A DNA stretch of 64,000 nucleotides from Tangfeifania diversioriginum (GTDB lineage: Bacteria > Bacteroidota > Bacteroidia > Bacteroidales > Prolixibacteraceae), in contig CAMCBW010000023.1 of NCBI GenBank assembly GCA_945873105.1, forward strand, positions 1 to 64,000. The letters run 5' to 3'. This document shows positions 10,401 to 16,643 of the stretch, one piece after another (the stretch's first letter is position 1; each line of letters opens with the position of its first letter). The position numbers and the translations under genes were made by a program. Under the pieces are notes generated by a model. That model did not search any database. It saw only the letters and a list, made by a program, of their open reading frames with translations, and was not told the origin of the DNA.

Positions 10401-10862
10401 TGTTCCCTTCACAACTACTGTAACACCTGGCAGTGGAGCTCCGGAGAAGTCTGTTACTTTGCCGGAAATTTTTCTACTTTGCTGTCCGCCCTCTGGCAAA
10501 ATTGGGATAATAACGATGTCCTTGTCAACCAATCCATATTTAAGACCTGTTTCTTTCAACGCATAAATAAGGATTGTTTCAATTGTTTCGTTCTTCGCAT
10601 CCATCGAAACCCTTGCATTTGCCGGGATCTGTTCGTTCTTGTAGAAGAAATCGAACTCCGATTGATCCTGGATCAGGTCAAAGAGCTGTTGCAAGGTGGC
10701 ATTTTCAACCTTGATGCTCAGCTTTGTCTTTTGGGAATAGACAGAAGCCGAAACATGCACCAGTGAAACAAAAAAGAGGATTACAATCAGTCGCATGGTT
10801 AGCCAGATTTTATGGACCATTCCCAGGTCATGGGAGAGTCCATGAATTAATTTTTTTTTCAT
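7431..10862 (-). CDS. SusC/RagA TonB-dependent transporter with STN signalling domain
   Basis: A 1143-residue outer-membrane importer. After a signal peptide (about 17-44) come an STN domain (about 46-120), a carboxypeptidase-D-like regulatory domain (about 131-205, with SGKVTD and GVTVVVKGTTTG), a plug starting at VVVTALG (212-218) and a large beta-barrel. The STN domain lets the transporter signal to an inner-membrane FecR, matching the FecR gene just upstream. It should move oligosaccharides captured by its SusD partner using TonB energy. Residue 1 or Met15 could be the true start. Confidence 0.95.
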   Translation of the reverse strand: MKKKLIHGLSHDLGMVHKIWLTMRLIVILFFVSLVHVSASVYSQKTKLSIKVENATLQQLFDLIQDQSEFDFFYKNEQIPANARVSMDAKNETIETILIYALKETGLKYGLVDKDIVIIPILPEGGQQSRKISGKVTDFSGAPLPGVTVVVKGTTTGVITDADGKYTISNASEKTTLTFSFVGMKTQEMSVGQKNSLNVVMVEESVGVDEVVVTALGIKREEKALGYAVQKVTGESLQKVSGTDVTTSLTGKVAGLLVKNSTDFGTAPALTIRGENPLLVIDGVAYANKSLSDISSEDIESMSVLKGATASALYGFRGASGAILITTKNGSTNKSGITVDIASNTMFTAGFLAIPEKQSTYGRGSSNIYDKISNASWGTVMDGTVRSQWDPFLKDYRDYAYLPVGPDNFANFLEQGYVTNNNANIGYKGDVVSLRSSLNWTENKGQYPNSTLDKYTYAFGGDINLDKFKMSSNVSYARKTSPNLGMNGYTSYDPMYALLIYSSADFNILDYKDNYWLIEDQKQNYTFPQASGINNPYFDRYEKTNQISRDIFNADLSLSYQLTDWLKASLRSGLDFYTDKGQIRTSWGSYVSSGNTGVPGNGSTWNGTLTGGYNVGQTQGLSINSDLLLTGDKSFGKFNLEYLAGGTIFYAEADNMNANTVGGLSVPGFFSLKASVNPAAVNESLARRQVNSLYGRVGASWNKLVYVEATGRNDWSSTLPKETRSYFYPSVSGSFVISELLPESTKDWLDLLKVRSSWTMSKTPAGIYAINSSYAVATATWNTLNGAALPSSLYPEGLLPASANTYEIGLQGMMFKNRLMADVSYYSKRMYDGIIAGGITSASGYSSIYTNTEEETTRRGWEVSVTGSPIKSHDWQLDLGLNWSTFARYYTKLDPTFSTVRPWIQVGERVDAYVSQDFLRKPGTGELILNSSGRITYSGYNENFGWSDPDWLWGANANLKYKNFSLFVSLDGVVGGLMGTRTESYMWQLGIHPESVTPERALDVATPGSVNYLIEGVKVISGTYTKDANGVILTDTRVYAPNDIKTSYKNYAYDSHSSSAWGGATSRLDTYSKTFFKLREMAITYNVPAKLLHGVAKAASVSFVGQNVLLWSKDWKYSDPDGGSEDFADPSVRYLGANIKLTF

Positions 10863-10911
10863 ACTTTTGTTTTGCGTTAAAGAGTTTTAATTTTATTAAG
10901 ACTTGAAATTG

Positions 10912-10939
10912 AACGGAGGATGGTGGTACATTCTCCGTT
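10912..10939. terminator. Hairpin between fecR and susC
   Basis: A 7-bp stem (10912-10918 with 10933-10939) with a 14-base loop. On the plus strand it is followed by seven T; on the minus strand, the direction of the genes, it is preceded by A residues. It may end fecR transcription or be bidirectional. A hairpin in the same place occurs in the second ECF locus (24755-24777). Confidence 0.5.
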
Positions 10940-11003
10940 TTTTTGTTTGGTCAGTTCTGCTGTGGCACCTCCTTCTTTGTTGGTTTGAATTAGTTTTTAT
11001 AAT

Positions 11004-11990
11004 TTATTTGTGTGAAATCAGAATTTTGTCAGAATTGATTTCGTATTTGATCGGAATGGTTTGGTTCAGCAGCTCCAAAAAATGCTTGGCATCCTTGTTC
11101 CGCTTGATGACTCCCGAAAAGTGCATACCCTTGAAATATTCCTCATCAACATTGATTTCCACATCGTACCAGCGCTCCACCAGTTTGAAAACTTCAATTA
11201 AATCTTTGTTTTGAAATTCGTACCGGCCACTTTTCCAGGCACTGGCAGTCAATGGATTGACCTTGTCAACCATCAGCTTGTTGGTAGTTTTATTGAAAAC
11301 GCTTTGCTCTCCTGGTTTTAATAGGTTGATCTGATTCCCTGTGTGCAGCCTGATCTGTCCGGTTTCGAGCGTGGTTTCAATTTCATTGGAATTGGCATAG
11401 GCTCTCACGTTGAAGGATGTGCCCAGCACCTCAATTTGCTGTCCGTTTACCTCCACGCGGAAGGGACGGCTCTTGTCCTTGGACACCTCAAAGAAGGCTT
11501 CCCCGCTTAATTTTACCATGCGTTCACTGGAGGAGAACCGGGTGGGGGCAATGATCCTGGTTTCAGAATTCATCCAGATCCGGGTACCATCGGCTAAAAA
11601 CAGCTGATTGACCTGTCCTTTGGGAACAAAAATCTCCTGCAGGATAGCTGCTTCAGTTGGCTGATCTTTGGTAAGGGAAATAAATTGGCTGCCCCATCCC
11701 AATCCAAAGGCCAAAAGCAGCATGGCTGCCACCTTAGCAAACCTGATGAAATTACTTGTTCTTTTTGTTTGGATAGGCTGAAGGCGGCTTCTCAATAATT
11801 CGAGTTCCAGGTCGGTTTCGTAGGCTTTCTGGTTGGAATGGAAACCAAATGTATCCCAGATGTCTTTTTCTCCGAAGAATCGTTTTTCATTCTCCGGGGA
11901 TTCATGAATCCATTGGTACAATTGCTGCTCTTCCGCTTCAGTGGTCTCTTTCTGTAGGTATTTTTGGATAAGGGTATCGATTTCGATCAT
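11004..11990 (-). CDS. FecR-type anti-sigma factor (beta-glucan locus)
   Basis: A 328-residue single-pass inner-membrane protein. A cytoplasmic anti-sigma region (1-80) is followed by one membrane helix (about 85-104) and a periplasmic FecR domain with SGEAFFEVSKDKSRPF and the typical C-terminal repeat found in Bacteroidota. It should hold the ECF sigma factor until the STN domain of the SusC transporter signals substrate. It precedes susC by about 140 bases. Its cognate sigma gene lies unusually far away (about 1.15 kb), with a toxin-antitoxin module and repeats in between. Confidence 0.93.
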   Translation of the reverse strand: MIEIDTLIQKYLQKETTEAEEQQLYQWIHESPENEKRFFGEKDIWDTFGFHSNQKAYETDLELELLRSRLQPIQTKRTSNFIRFAKVAAMLLLAFGLGWGSQFISLTKDQPTEAAILQEIFVPKGQVNQLFLADGTRIWMNSETRIIAPTRFSSSERMVKLSGEAFFEVSKDKSRPFRVEVNGQQIEVLGTSFNVRAYANSNEIETTLETGQIRLHTGNQINLLKPGEQSVFNKTTNKLMVDKVNPLTASAWKSGRYEFQNKDLIEVFKLVERWYDVEINVDEEYFKGMHFSGVIKRNKDAKHFLELLNQTIPIKYEINSDKILISHK

Positions 11991-12044
11991 GTCGTGAGGA
12001 TGTTTACCTCCTTATGATCGGAAGAGGAGGAAAAACCCTACCAG

Positions 12045-12115
12045 AAAGCGATAATAAAGACTGAGGGACTTAGGGACGGGGGGAGGGGGAGATGGGGCGA
12101 AACTTTCAGTGGATA
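12045..12115. repeat. GA-rich degenerate repeat, left tract
   Basis: A purine-rich tract built from variants of GACTGAGG, GACTTAGG and GACGGGGG. The same type of sequence recurs at 12270-12395, so the two tracts bracket the REP-like element between them. No gene is present. Confidence 0.5.
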
Positions 12116-12123
12116 AGAAATCC

Positions 12124-12265
12124 GGGGGTTAAGCCACGTAGTGGCGAAATGTTGGTAGCCCGGGGTGGAGTGAAACGGAACCCAGGGTAAGAGAATGCCG
12201 AAAGACCGCCGTCCGCGGTAGCCTATTGAAAAACGAAATTGGATGAGGTCGGACGGAAGGCACAT
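12124..12265. repeat. REP-like intergenic element
   Basis: This stretch is more GC-rich than its surroundings and contains CCACGTAGTGG (a small palindrome), then GGTAGCCCGGGGTGGAGTGA and a GCCGTCCGCGG segment. I recall similar sequences as dispersed intergenic repeats in Bacteroidota, but that is memory and was not searched. A short minus-strand open frame through it (12038-12265) is most likely a by-product of the repeat. Confidence 0.45.
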
Positions 12266-12269
12266 ATGA

Positions 12270-12395
12270 TGAAAAAGGAGACGGGGAGAGGGAGGAAAAT
12301 GACTGAAAATGACTGAAATTACGGAGGGACGGGGAGAATGACGGAAAATGACGGAGAGACTGAAATGACGGAGAGAGTGGGGGACGGGGGAATTT
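12270..12395. repeat. GA-rich degenerate tandem repeat, right tract
   Basis: Repeated variants of ATGACGGAGAGACTGAA and AATGACTGAAAATGACTG fill this tract, ending just before the toxin gene's stop codon. It is a minisatellite-like sequence and could vary in copy number. Nothing else is encoded in the 412 bases between fecR and the toxin gene. Confidence 0.6.
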
Positions 12396-12402
12396 AATGA
12401 TG

Positions 12403-12702
12403 CTAAAAATTTAGCCGCGATTCAATGTCCATTTGTTGATGTAAAATCCTGACAATTTCCAATTCGTTGGCCTTCACGTTTATTTTGTAAAATATGAAAT
12501 GAGACTTTACTCTGGAACTAAAATATCCCTTTCTTAGATGGCTGTAATCTTTTCCGGATTTTGGGTTTACGGTTAAGTATTCAATTTCGTCCATTACTAA
12601 GTTATAATATCTGTCAGCTTGTTCAAGAGACCAAGTTTCAACGGTGGAAAGCCAGATCTTTTCAAGGTCTTTTGAAGCTTCCTTGCTGATTTTATACCTC
12701 AT
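12403..12702 (-). CDS. parE: ParE/RelE-superfamily toxin
   Basis: A 99-residue protein with the compact ParE/RelE fold pattern: a basic N-terminal helix pair (KISKEASKDLEKIW), the central YYN...IEYLTVNPKSGKDYSHLRKGY stretch, and C-terminal strands with HFIFYKI and VRILHQQMD. These match the ParE toxin family, which usually poisons DNA gyrase. The gene overlaps the antitoxin gene by 4 bases (ATGA), the normal translational coupling. Length is typical. The molecular target is inferred from family, not seen. Confidence 0.88.
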   Translation of the reverse strand: MRYKISKEASKDLEKIWLSTVETWSLEQADRYYNLVMDEIEYLTVNPKSGKDYSHLRKGYFSSRVKSHFIFYKINVKANELEIVRILHQQMDIESRLNF

Positions 12703-12950
12703 TGAATGGCGGAATGTTTTTGATGAAGACCCTTCAAAAAAGATTCCCGGTTAAAGTCTTTCACAAAACCAGATTTTTCACCTTTTTTAAGTTCGTTAAT
12801 CAGTTCTGCTTTTTTGGTTTCTTCGTGTTCAAACATTCTTAAGGCAGTTCTTACCACTTCGCTTACCGAAGCATATTTTCCTGTTTTAACTTGTTGATTG
12901 ATAAAATCATCAAAATAGTCTCCCAATAATATCGATGTGTTTTTGGCCAT
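12699..12950 (-). CDS. parD: ParD-family antitoxin
   Basis: An 83-residue protein with an N-terminal ribbon-helix-helix (about 1-45: a short strand with TSILLGD, then YASVSEVVRTALRMFE) and a flexible acidic/basic C-terminal tail that would wrap the toxin. It is the first gene of the pair and should bind its own promoter. A perfect 19-bp palindrome lies 27 bases upstream of the ATG, inside the promoter, as expected for autoregulation. Confidence 0.88.
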   Translation of the reverse strand: MAKNTSILLGDYFDDFINQQVKTGKYASVSEVVRTALRMFEHEETKKAELINELKKGEKSGFVKDFNRESFLKGLHQKHSAIQ

Positions 12951-12972
12951 AATTTTACTTTTATTTCCAGTT

Positions 12973-13004
12973 CAAATATACCAATACTTGGTATAAACAA
13001 CAAA
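12973..13004 (-). promoter_or_regulatory. parDE promoter (TTTG-N20-TATATTTG)
   Basis: On the minus strand, TTTG (13001-13004) and TATATTTG (12973-12980) are separated by exactly 20 bases, an exact fit to the Bacteroidota housekeeping promoter. Transcription would start about 12966, some 15 bases before the antitoxin ATG. Confidence 0.8.
12977..12995. promoter_or_regulatory. Predicted ParD operator, perfect 19-bp palindrome
   Basis: TATACCAATACTTGGTATA is a perfect inverted repeat around a single central base. It lies between the -33 and -7 elements and overlaps the first half of the -7 element, so a bound ParD-ParE complex would block the polymerase directly. Confidence 0.75.
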
Positions 13005-13140
13005 TTTTTGCCAGTGTAATTAGGTCAATTGAATTAGCAAGATATTTGATATCTCCATAAATTTCAGAAACTGTTTATTTTTTATCCTGAAGGGTCTTCC
13101 CTTTGAGATCCTTTTGTGTGGTACTTCGTGACCTTGGTGG

Positions 13141-13725
13141 TTAATTTTTAAGGAAATGTGACGACAAAAACAGCATCAAAGGCAAATAATCCTTCATCTC
13201 TATTCGTATGGTGGAAAGTGCTTTTGAGATCTGCTTTTCGACGGCCTTTACTGAAATATCAAGCGCCTCGGCAATCTCCCGGTTCTTTTTGTTTTCAAAC
13301 CGGCTCATCATAAATATCTGTCTGCAGCGGTCGGGTAGGTTTTTCAGGACTTCATTGAGCTTGTCTTCGAGCTCCTGTTCCATCAAACTGGACCGCTCCT
13401 CCATATAGAATTGCAGTTCTTCTCTTTGGAGTTTTTGCCTTGTCGATTCGACGTACTTGTTTCGGACTTTTTCTTTTTCGAGTTGTTGAAGGCAGCGGTT
13501 CCGGATGGTGGTGAAGAGGAGGGAGTTGAGTGATTTGGTAATGACCAGCGATTTGTCTGCCCACAGTTTGGCGAATGTATCCTGCACGATGTCTTTGGCC
13601 TGGTCGTCTCCCACAAATTTGGCTGCATAGTAAAAAAGCGGTTTGGCATAATGTCTGAAGATCTCGTCAAACGTTTTAACGGATATCTCGCCAACCAATA
13701 GAGCTTTGTCTGTGATTTGAACCAT
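13141..13725 (-). CDS. ECF RNA polymerase sigma factor (beta-glucan locus)
   Basis: A 194-residue sigma-70 family protein. Region 2 includes YYAAKFVGDDQAKDIVQDTFAKLW (split here for reading; about residues 32-55) and region 4 has LPDRCRQIFMMSRFENKKN followed by the recognition helix around ISVKAVEKQISKAL. This is the Bacteroidota ECF type that pairs with FecR. The frame extends to a TTG at 13752, but ATG 13725 is preferred because no other ATG lies upstream and an exact promoter sits about 55 bases before it. Expected targets are the susC promoter of the same locus. Confidence 0.92.
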   Translation of the reverse strand: MVQITDKALLVGEISVKTFDEIFRHYAKPLFYYAAKFVGDDQAKDIVQDTFAKLWADKSLVITKSLNSLLFTTIRNRCLQQLEKEKVRNKYVESTRQKLQREELQFYMEERSSLMEQELEDKLNEVLKNLPDRCRQIFMMSRFENKKNREIAEALDISVKAVEKQISKALSTIRIEMKDYLPLMLFLSSHFLKN

Positions 13726-13788
13726 GTTAGTTTTGGATGTTCCGTGTATCAATCAAACGACTTCGGCAAAATCGCTGCATTTTTGATT

Positions 13789-13820
13789 CAAATGTACCTG
13801 ATGGTTTTCATTTAAGCAAA
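13789..13820 (-). promoter_or_regulatory. Promoter of the ECF sigma gene (TTTG-N20-TACATTTG)
   Basis: On the minus strand, TTTG (13817-13820) and TACATTTG (13789-13796) are separated by 20 bases, an exact housekeeping promoter match. The start would fall near 13782, giving a leader of about 57 bases to ATG 13725. Confidence 0.75.
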
Positions 13821-13873
13821 TTATGTTAGTTGGACAATATAATGTTTTAGGTTTAAATTCAACTGTTCAAGTG

Positions 13874-13900
13874 TCGCGCAAAGACGCAAAGAACGCAAAG
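13874..13900. repeat. GCAAAG-type repeat fragment
   Basis: TCGCGCAAAGACGCAAAGAA and the following GCAAAG run match the end of repeat block A at 185-577. A looser relative occurs near 60825-60845. It marks the intergenic space between the polyferredoxin stop and the sigma-gene promoter. Confidence 0.55.
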
Positions 13901-13964
13901 AAAAAAACAGGACAATACCTTTTGTTATGTGCGGATTTTGATTTATCCATTGATTTGTAGTAAT

Positions 13965-15140
13965 TTATGCGAGAGGTATCATGCGAATAGTTCCGGGAGG
14001 GCATATCACTGCACAGGCACCGCACCCTGTACATTTGTGCGGGTCGATCACCGGCAATGTCCGGAAGGTATTTTTTGTATCGATGGTGATGGCCTCGTAG
14101 GGACAGGCCACTTTGCACCTGTCGCACTCGGTCTGTTTCAACAAGAGACAATTTTCCGGCTGGAGCTCTGCCAGACCAATGAACAGCTCTCTTTTCGCTT
14201 TTGGGTCAAAGAGGGTGATTGCGCCGCTTGGACAGGCCTGACTGCACAAGTTGCAGTTTTCCAAACAATAGCCTTTTTTGAAACTGATTTCAGGGGTCAT
14301 CCAGGTCATTGGGTCGTTTAACGCTGACCGTTGGAAAAGAATGTTTGAAGGACAAGCCTTGATGCAACTGCCGCACCGAAGGCAGAGCAGATTGTACAGG
14401 TCGACATTTACTGAACCTGGGGGGCGGAAATGGGGCCTGACGGAGGCCTTTAAGAGTCCGGGGAGTGTCAACCCAATGGCAAGGCCTGCGCCTGAGGCCA
14501 GAAACAACCTGCGCCTGTTCATTGACAGATGACCCAGCAATTCTTTCTTTAAACCGGGTTTTTCTGCCGGCTTTTTGACCAGGGGAATCAGGTCCAGCAA
14601 ACCACCCAAGGGACAAAGCCTGGCGCACCAACTTCCGGGAAACAGCCACTGCGAAGTGAGTAAAATGGGTAGACCAAGCATGGACAATAGTACCGGCAGG
14701 GAAGGCTCTTGGGAGAATACCGTAAAAAAGCCATTGAAAATAACCATTGGATCGAGCAAAGCCAAAGCAGGAAATCCTGCTACCGCAGCCAGGATCGAGG
14801 CAGCAGCCATCCATTTCCCTAATGGGGGTACTTTTCGTAAGGAAAACGCCTTTCGACGGCCAAGGGTGGAGCATTTGTCACAGGCGTAGCCAACCGGACA
14901 GAGGTAGTGGCAAAACCACCGCTTTTTCAGCAACGAAACCAGCAGCAGGATGACCGCAATTCCGTTGAGCCAGACCACCGATCTTAAGACCAAAACCGAG
15001 TTCAGCATCACAAAGGGACTTAACCAGAGGTAGAGGCCGCTTGCCCATCCCCATCCCAAAGGAAGGGCCAACAGGAGGGCTATCACCAGTGATAAGGCAC
15101 GAATACCTTTTTGCCTGACTGCCATTTTCAACCAAGCCAT
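13965..15140 (-). CDS. Membrane polyferredoxin, NapH-NapG-like fusion
   Basis: A 391-residue protein. The N-terminal half has four or five membrane helices and two NapH-type Cys motifs (CHYLCPVGYACDKC at about 77-90, CARLCP at 172-177). In mid-chain there is a twin-arginine-like NRRRLFLASGAGLAIG (208-223). The C-terminal half has four [4Fe-4S] sites: Cys253/256/259/263, 292/296/299/303, 331/339/342/346 and 370/373/376/380. Four clusters behind an RR segment match NapG, so this looks like NapH fused to NapG, which would pass electrons between quinone and a periplasmic partner. The partner is probably the FAD oxidoreductase encoded just upstream; the two genes overlap by 13 bases (or abut if Met6 is used). 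Confidence 0.85.
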   Translation of the reverse strand: MAWLKMAVRQKGIRALSLVIALLLALPLGWGWASGLYLWLSPFVMLNSVLVLRSVVWLNGIAVILLLVSLLKKRWFCHYLCPVGYACDKCSTLGRRKAFSLRKVPPLGKWMAAASILAAVAGFPALALLDPMVIFNGFFTVFSQEPSLPVLLSMLGLPILLTSQWLFPGSWCARLCPLGGLLDLIPLVKKPAEKPGLKKELLGHLSMNRRRLFLASGAGLAIGLTLPGLLKASVRPHFRPPGSVNVDLYNLLCLRCGSCIKACPSNILFQRSALNDPMTWMTPEISFKKGYCLENCNLCSQACPSGAITLFDPKAKRELFIGLAELQPENCLLLKQTECDRCKVACPYEAITIDTKNTFRTLPVIDPHKCTGCGACAVICPPGTIRMIPLA

Positions 15141-16480
15141 GCCCCTTGTTGCAAAAGCAAGGTTTTCAGTTTTTTCCGGTCGAGATTCCGCACTGTCTGG
15201 CGCTCTTTTACCGCCAGTCCGGCAGCTGCCCCTGCGCCATGTCCGGTGATCAGGCAGGTGCCAATGATTCGGGTATCTTCCACCAGCTCGCGCTCAAAAC
15301 AGAAACAACGGCCTGCGACCAACAGATTCTCTGTTTTCTTTGGCAGCAGCGACCGGTAAGGTATCTGCCAGAGCGGGCGTTCCGATTTTGGAACTTTTTT
15401 TCCTTTGTAAAGCATGGTGGTCCAGGCACCACTGACCCCGATGGCATCGTCGAATGATTGGTAGGTCATGGAATCTTCGAGCGTCAGTTTGTATTCCCCT
15501 TCGACGATTCGCGACATGCGAACACCCAGCTGGGAGGCGGTATCCAGCAAAAAGACCTGTTCGTGTCCGGGTGTCTTCCTGATCTTCTGAACGTTGTCCC
15601 ATATCTCGCGCCGGTAGTCCATTTGCAACTGCGACAGGTTGAGCATGTCCACCCCGTTTTGGTCATCCTTGCCATGCATGTTCACCCAGTTAACGCTTTT
15701 AATGGGTGTTGGTTTGCCGATGTTCATTTTAACATAACCATTTTTGTGGGTATCTATCCGGTCGATATTCCCCAAACGGTGCACCAGTCCGATGTGGTAT
15801 TTCATCTCATCGTACTTTTCACCAGCCCAGTGAAACAGATCCCCGTCACCTGTGCAATCGATGACCACTTTTGCCAGCACGGCCATGCGGCCCGATTTAC
15901 TTTCAATAAAAACCCCTTTTAATTCATTTCCTTCCATGATCACGTTGGATCCCCAGGTATGGTAAAGCATTTTGACGCCTGCCTCCCGGATCATCTCATC
16001 CAGCACGTATTTGGCAGCCTCGGGGTCGACCACAGGATTGATCTCTTCGATCGACATGCCCAGGTCCTTCAACTTTTGTGACATTTCTCCGCCGACACCA
16101 TAAATCACCTGGCGGGTTTTTCCTTGCTTGTCCACGGCATGGGTGGATAGCAACGGCAATACCAGTCCACCGGTCCACAATCCCCCAAGGTGGTTGTACC
16201 GCTCAACCAGATAGGTCTCGGCCCCTGTTCTGGCAGCCGCAATGGCTGCTGCGGCACCGGCAGGTCCACCTCCAATGATCAGCACATCTGTTTCTGCAAG
16301 GATGGGTATCTGCCTGGCAGGTTCAGCAATGGATCTGCCTGATAGGGCAGAGGAGCTGGCAGAAACAGCTGGCGCCATTGAAGCAGCATTGGTTGGTTGA
16401 ATCTTACGTCCGCAGCTGATCCCGACACCCAAAGCACTACCGGTAAACAATACATTCGTCAGGAATTTTCTCCGTTCCAT
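15128..16480 (-). CDS. Tat-exported FAD-dependent oxidoreductase
   Basis: A 450-residue protein with a twin-arginine signal (MERRKFLTN, then a hydrophobic stretch to about 22) and an FAD-binding Rossmann fold. The dinucleotide motif GGGPAG is at 70-75, followed by the acidic strand end YLVERYNHLGG, and the conserved DCTGDGDLF lies in mid-chain. This fits the FAD_oxidored (PF12831) family often found in glycan gene clusters. The substrate is unknown; an oxidation of a sugar or uronate in the periplasm, with electrons going to the adjacent polyferredoxin, is an inference. It shares an operon with the beta-helix, GH28-like and GH42-like genes. Confidence 0.85.
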   Translation of the reverse strand: MERRKFLTNVLFTGSALGVGISCGRKIQPTNAASMAPAVSASSSALSGRSIAEPARQIPILAETDVLIIGGGPAGAAAAIAAARTGAETYLVERYNHLGGLWTGGLVLPLLSTHAVDKQGKTRQVIYGVGGEMSQKLKDLGMSIEEINPVVDPEAAKYVLDEMIREAGVKMLYHTWGSNVIMEGNELKGVFIESKSGRMAVLAKVVIDCTGDGDLFHWAGEKYDEMKYHIGLVHRLGNIDRIDTHKNGYVKMNIGKPTPIKSVNWVNMHGKDDQNGVDMLNLSQLQMDYRREIWDNVQKIRKTPGHEQVFLLDTASQLGVRMSRIVEGEYKLTLEDSMTYQSFDDAIGVSGAWTTMLYKGKKVPKSERPLWQIPYRSLLPKKTENLLVAGRCFCFERELVEDTRIIGTCLITGHGAGAAAGLAVKERQTVRNLDRKKLKTLLLQQGAWLG

Positions 16481-16545
16481 ATAAAAATTATTTTTCAGGT
16501 TTAATTACGCTAAAAACCGGGAATACATAGAATTCATAGCTGGAA

Positions 16546-16577
16546 ACAACTCACCATGGGTCATTTGCGAGAGTTGT
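16546..16577 (-). terminator. Hairpin between beta-helix and FAD genes
   Basis: A 7-bp stem (ACAACTC at 16546-16552, GAGTTGT at 16571-16577) closes an 18-base loop in the 163-base gap. It has no strong T tract, so it may stabilise the upstream message rather than end it. Confidence 0.35.
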
Positions 16578-16643
16578 CTGATAATCATCTCAAATTTAAG
16601 AATTTTAAGGTAGTGTTTCTGTTTACCATTTAATTGTCCACCC

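Noticed and set aside
12038-12265. Minus-strand open frame of 75 codons with a PGYQHFATTWLNP segment
   Set aside because: It spans the REP-like element and a GA-rich tract; its reading is explained by the repeat, and composition is unlike a protein.
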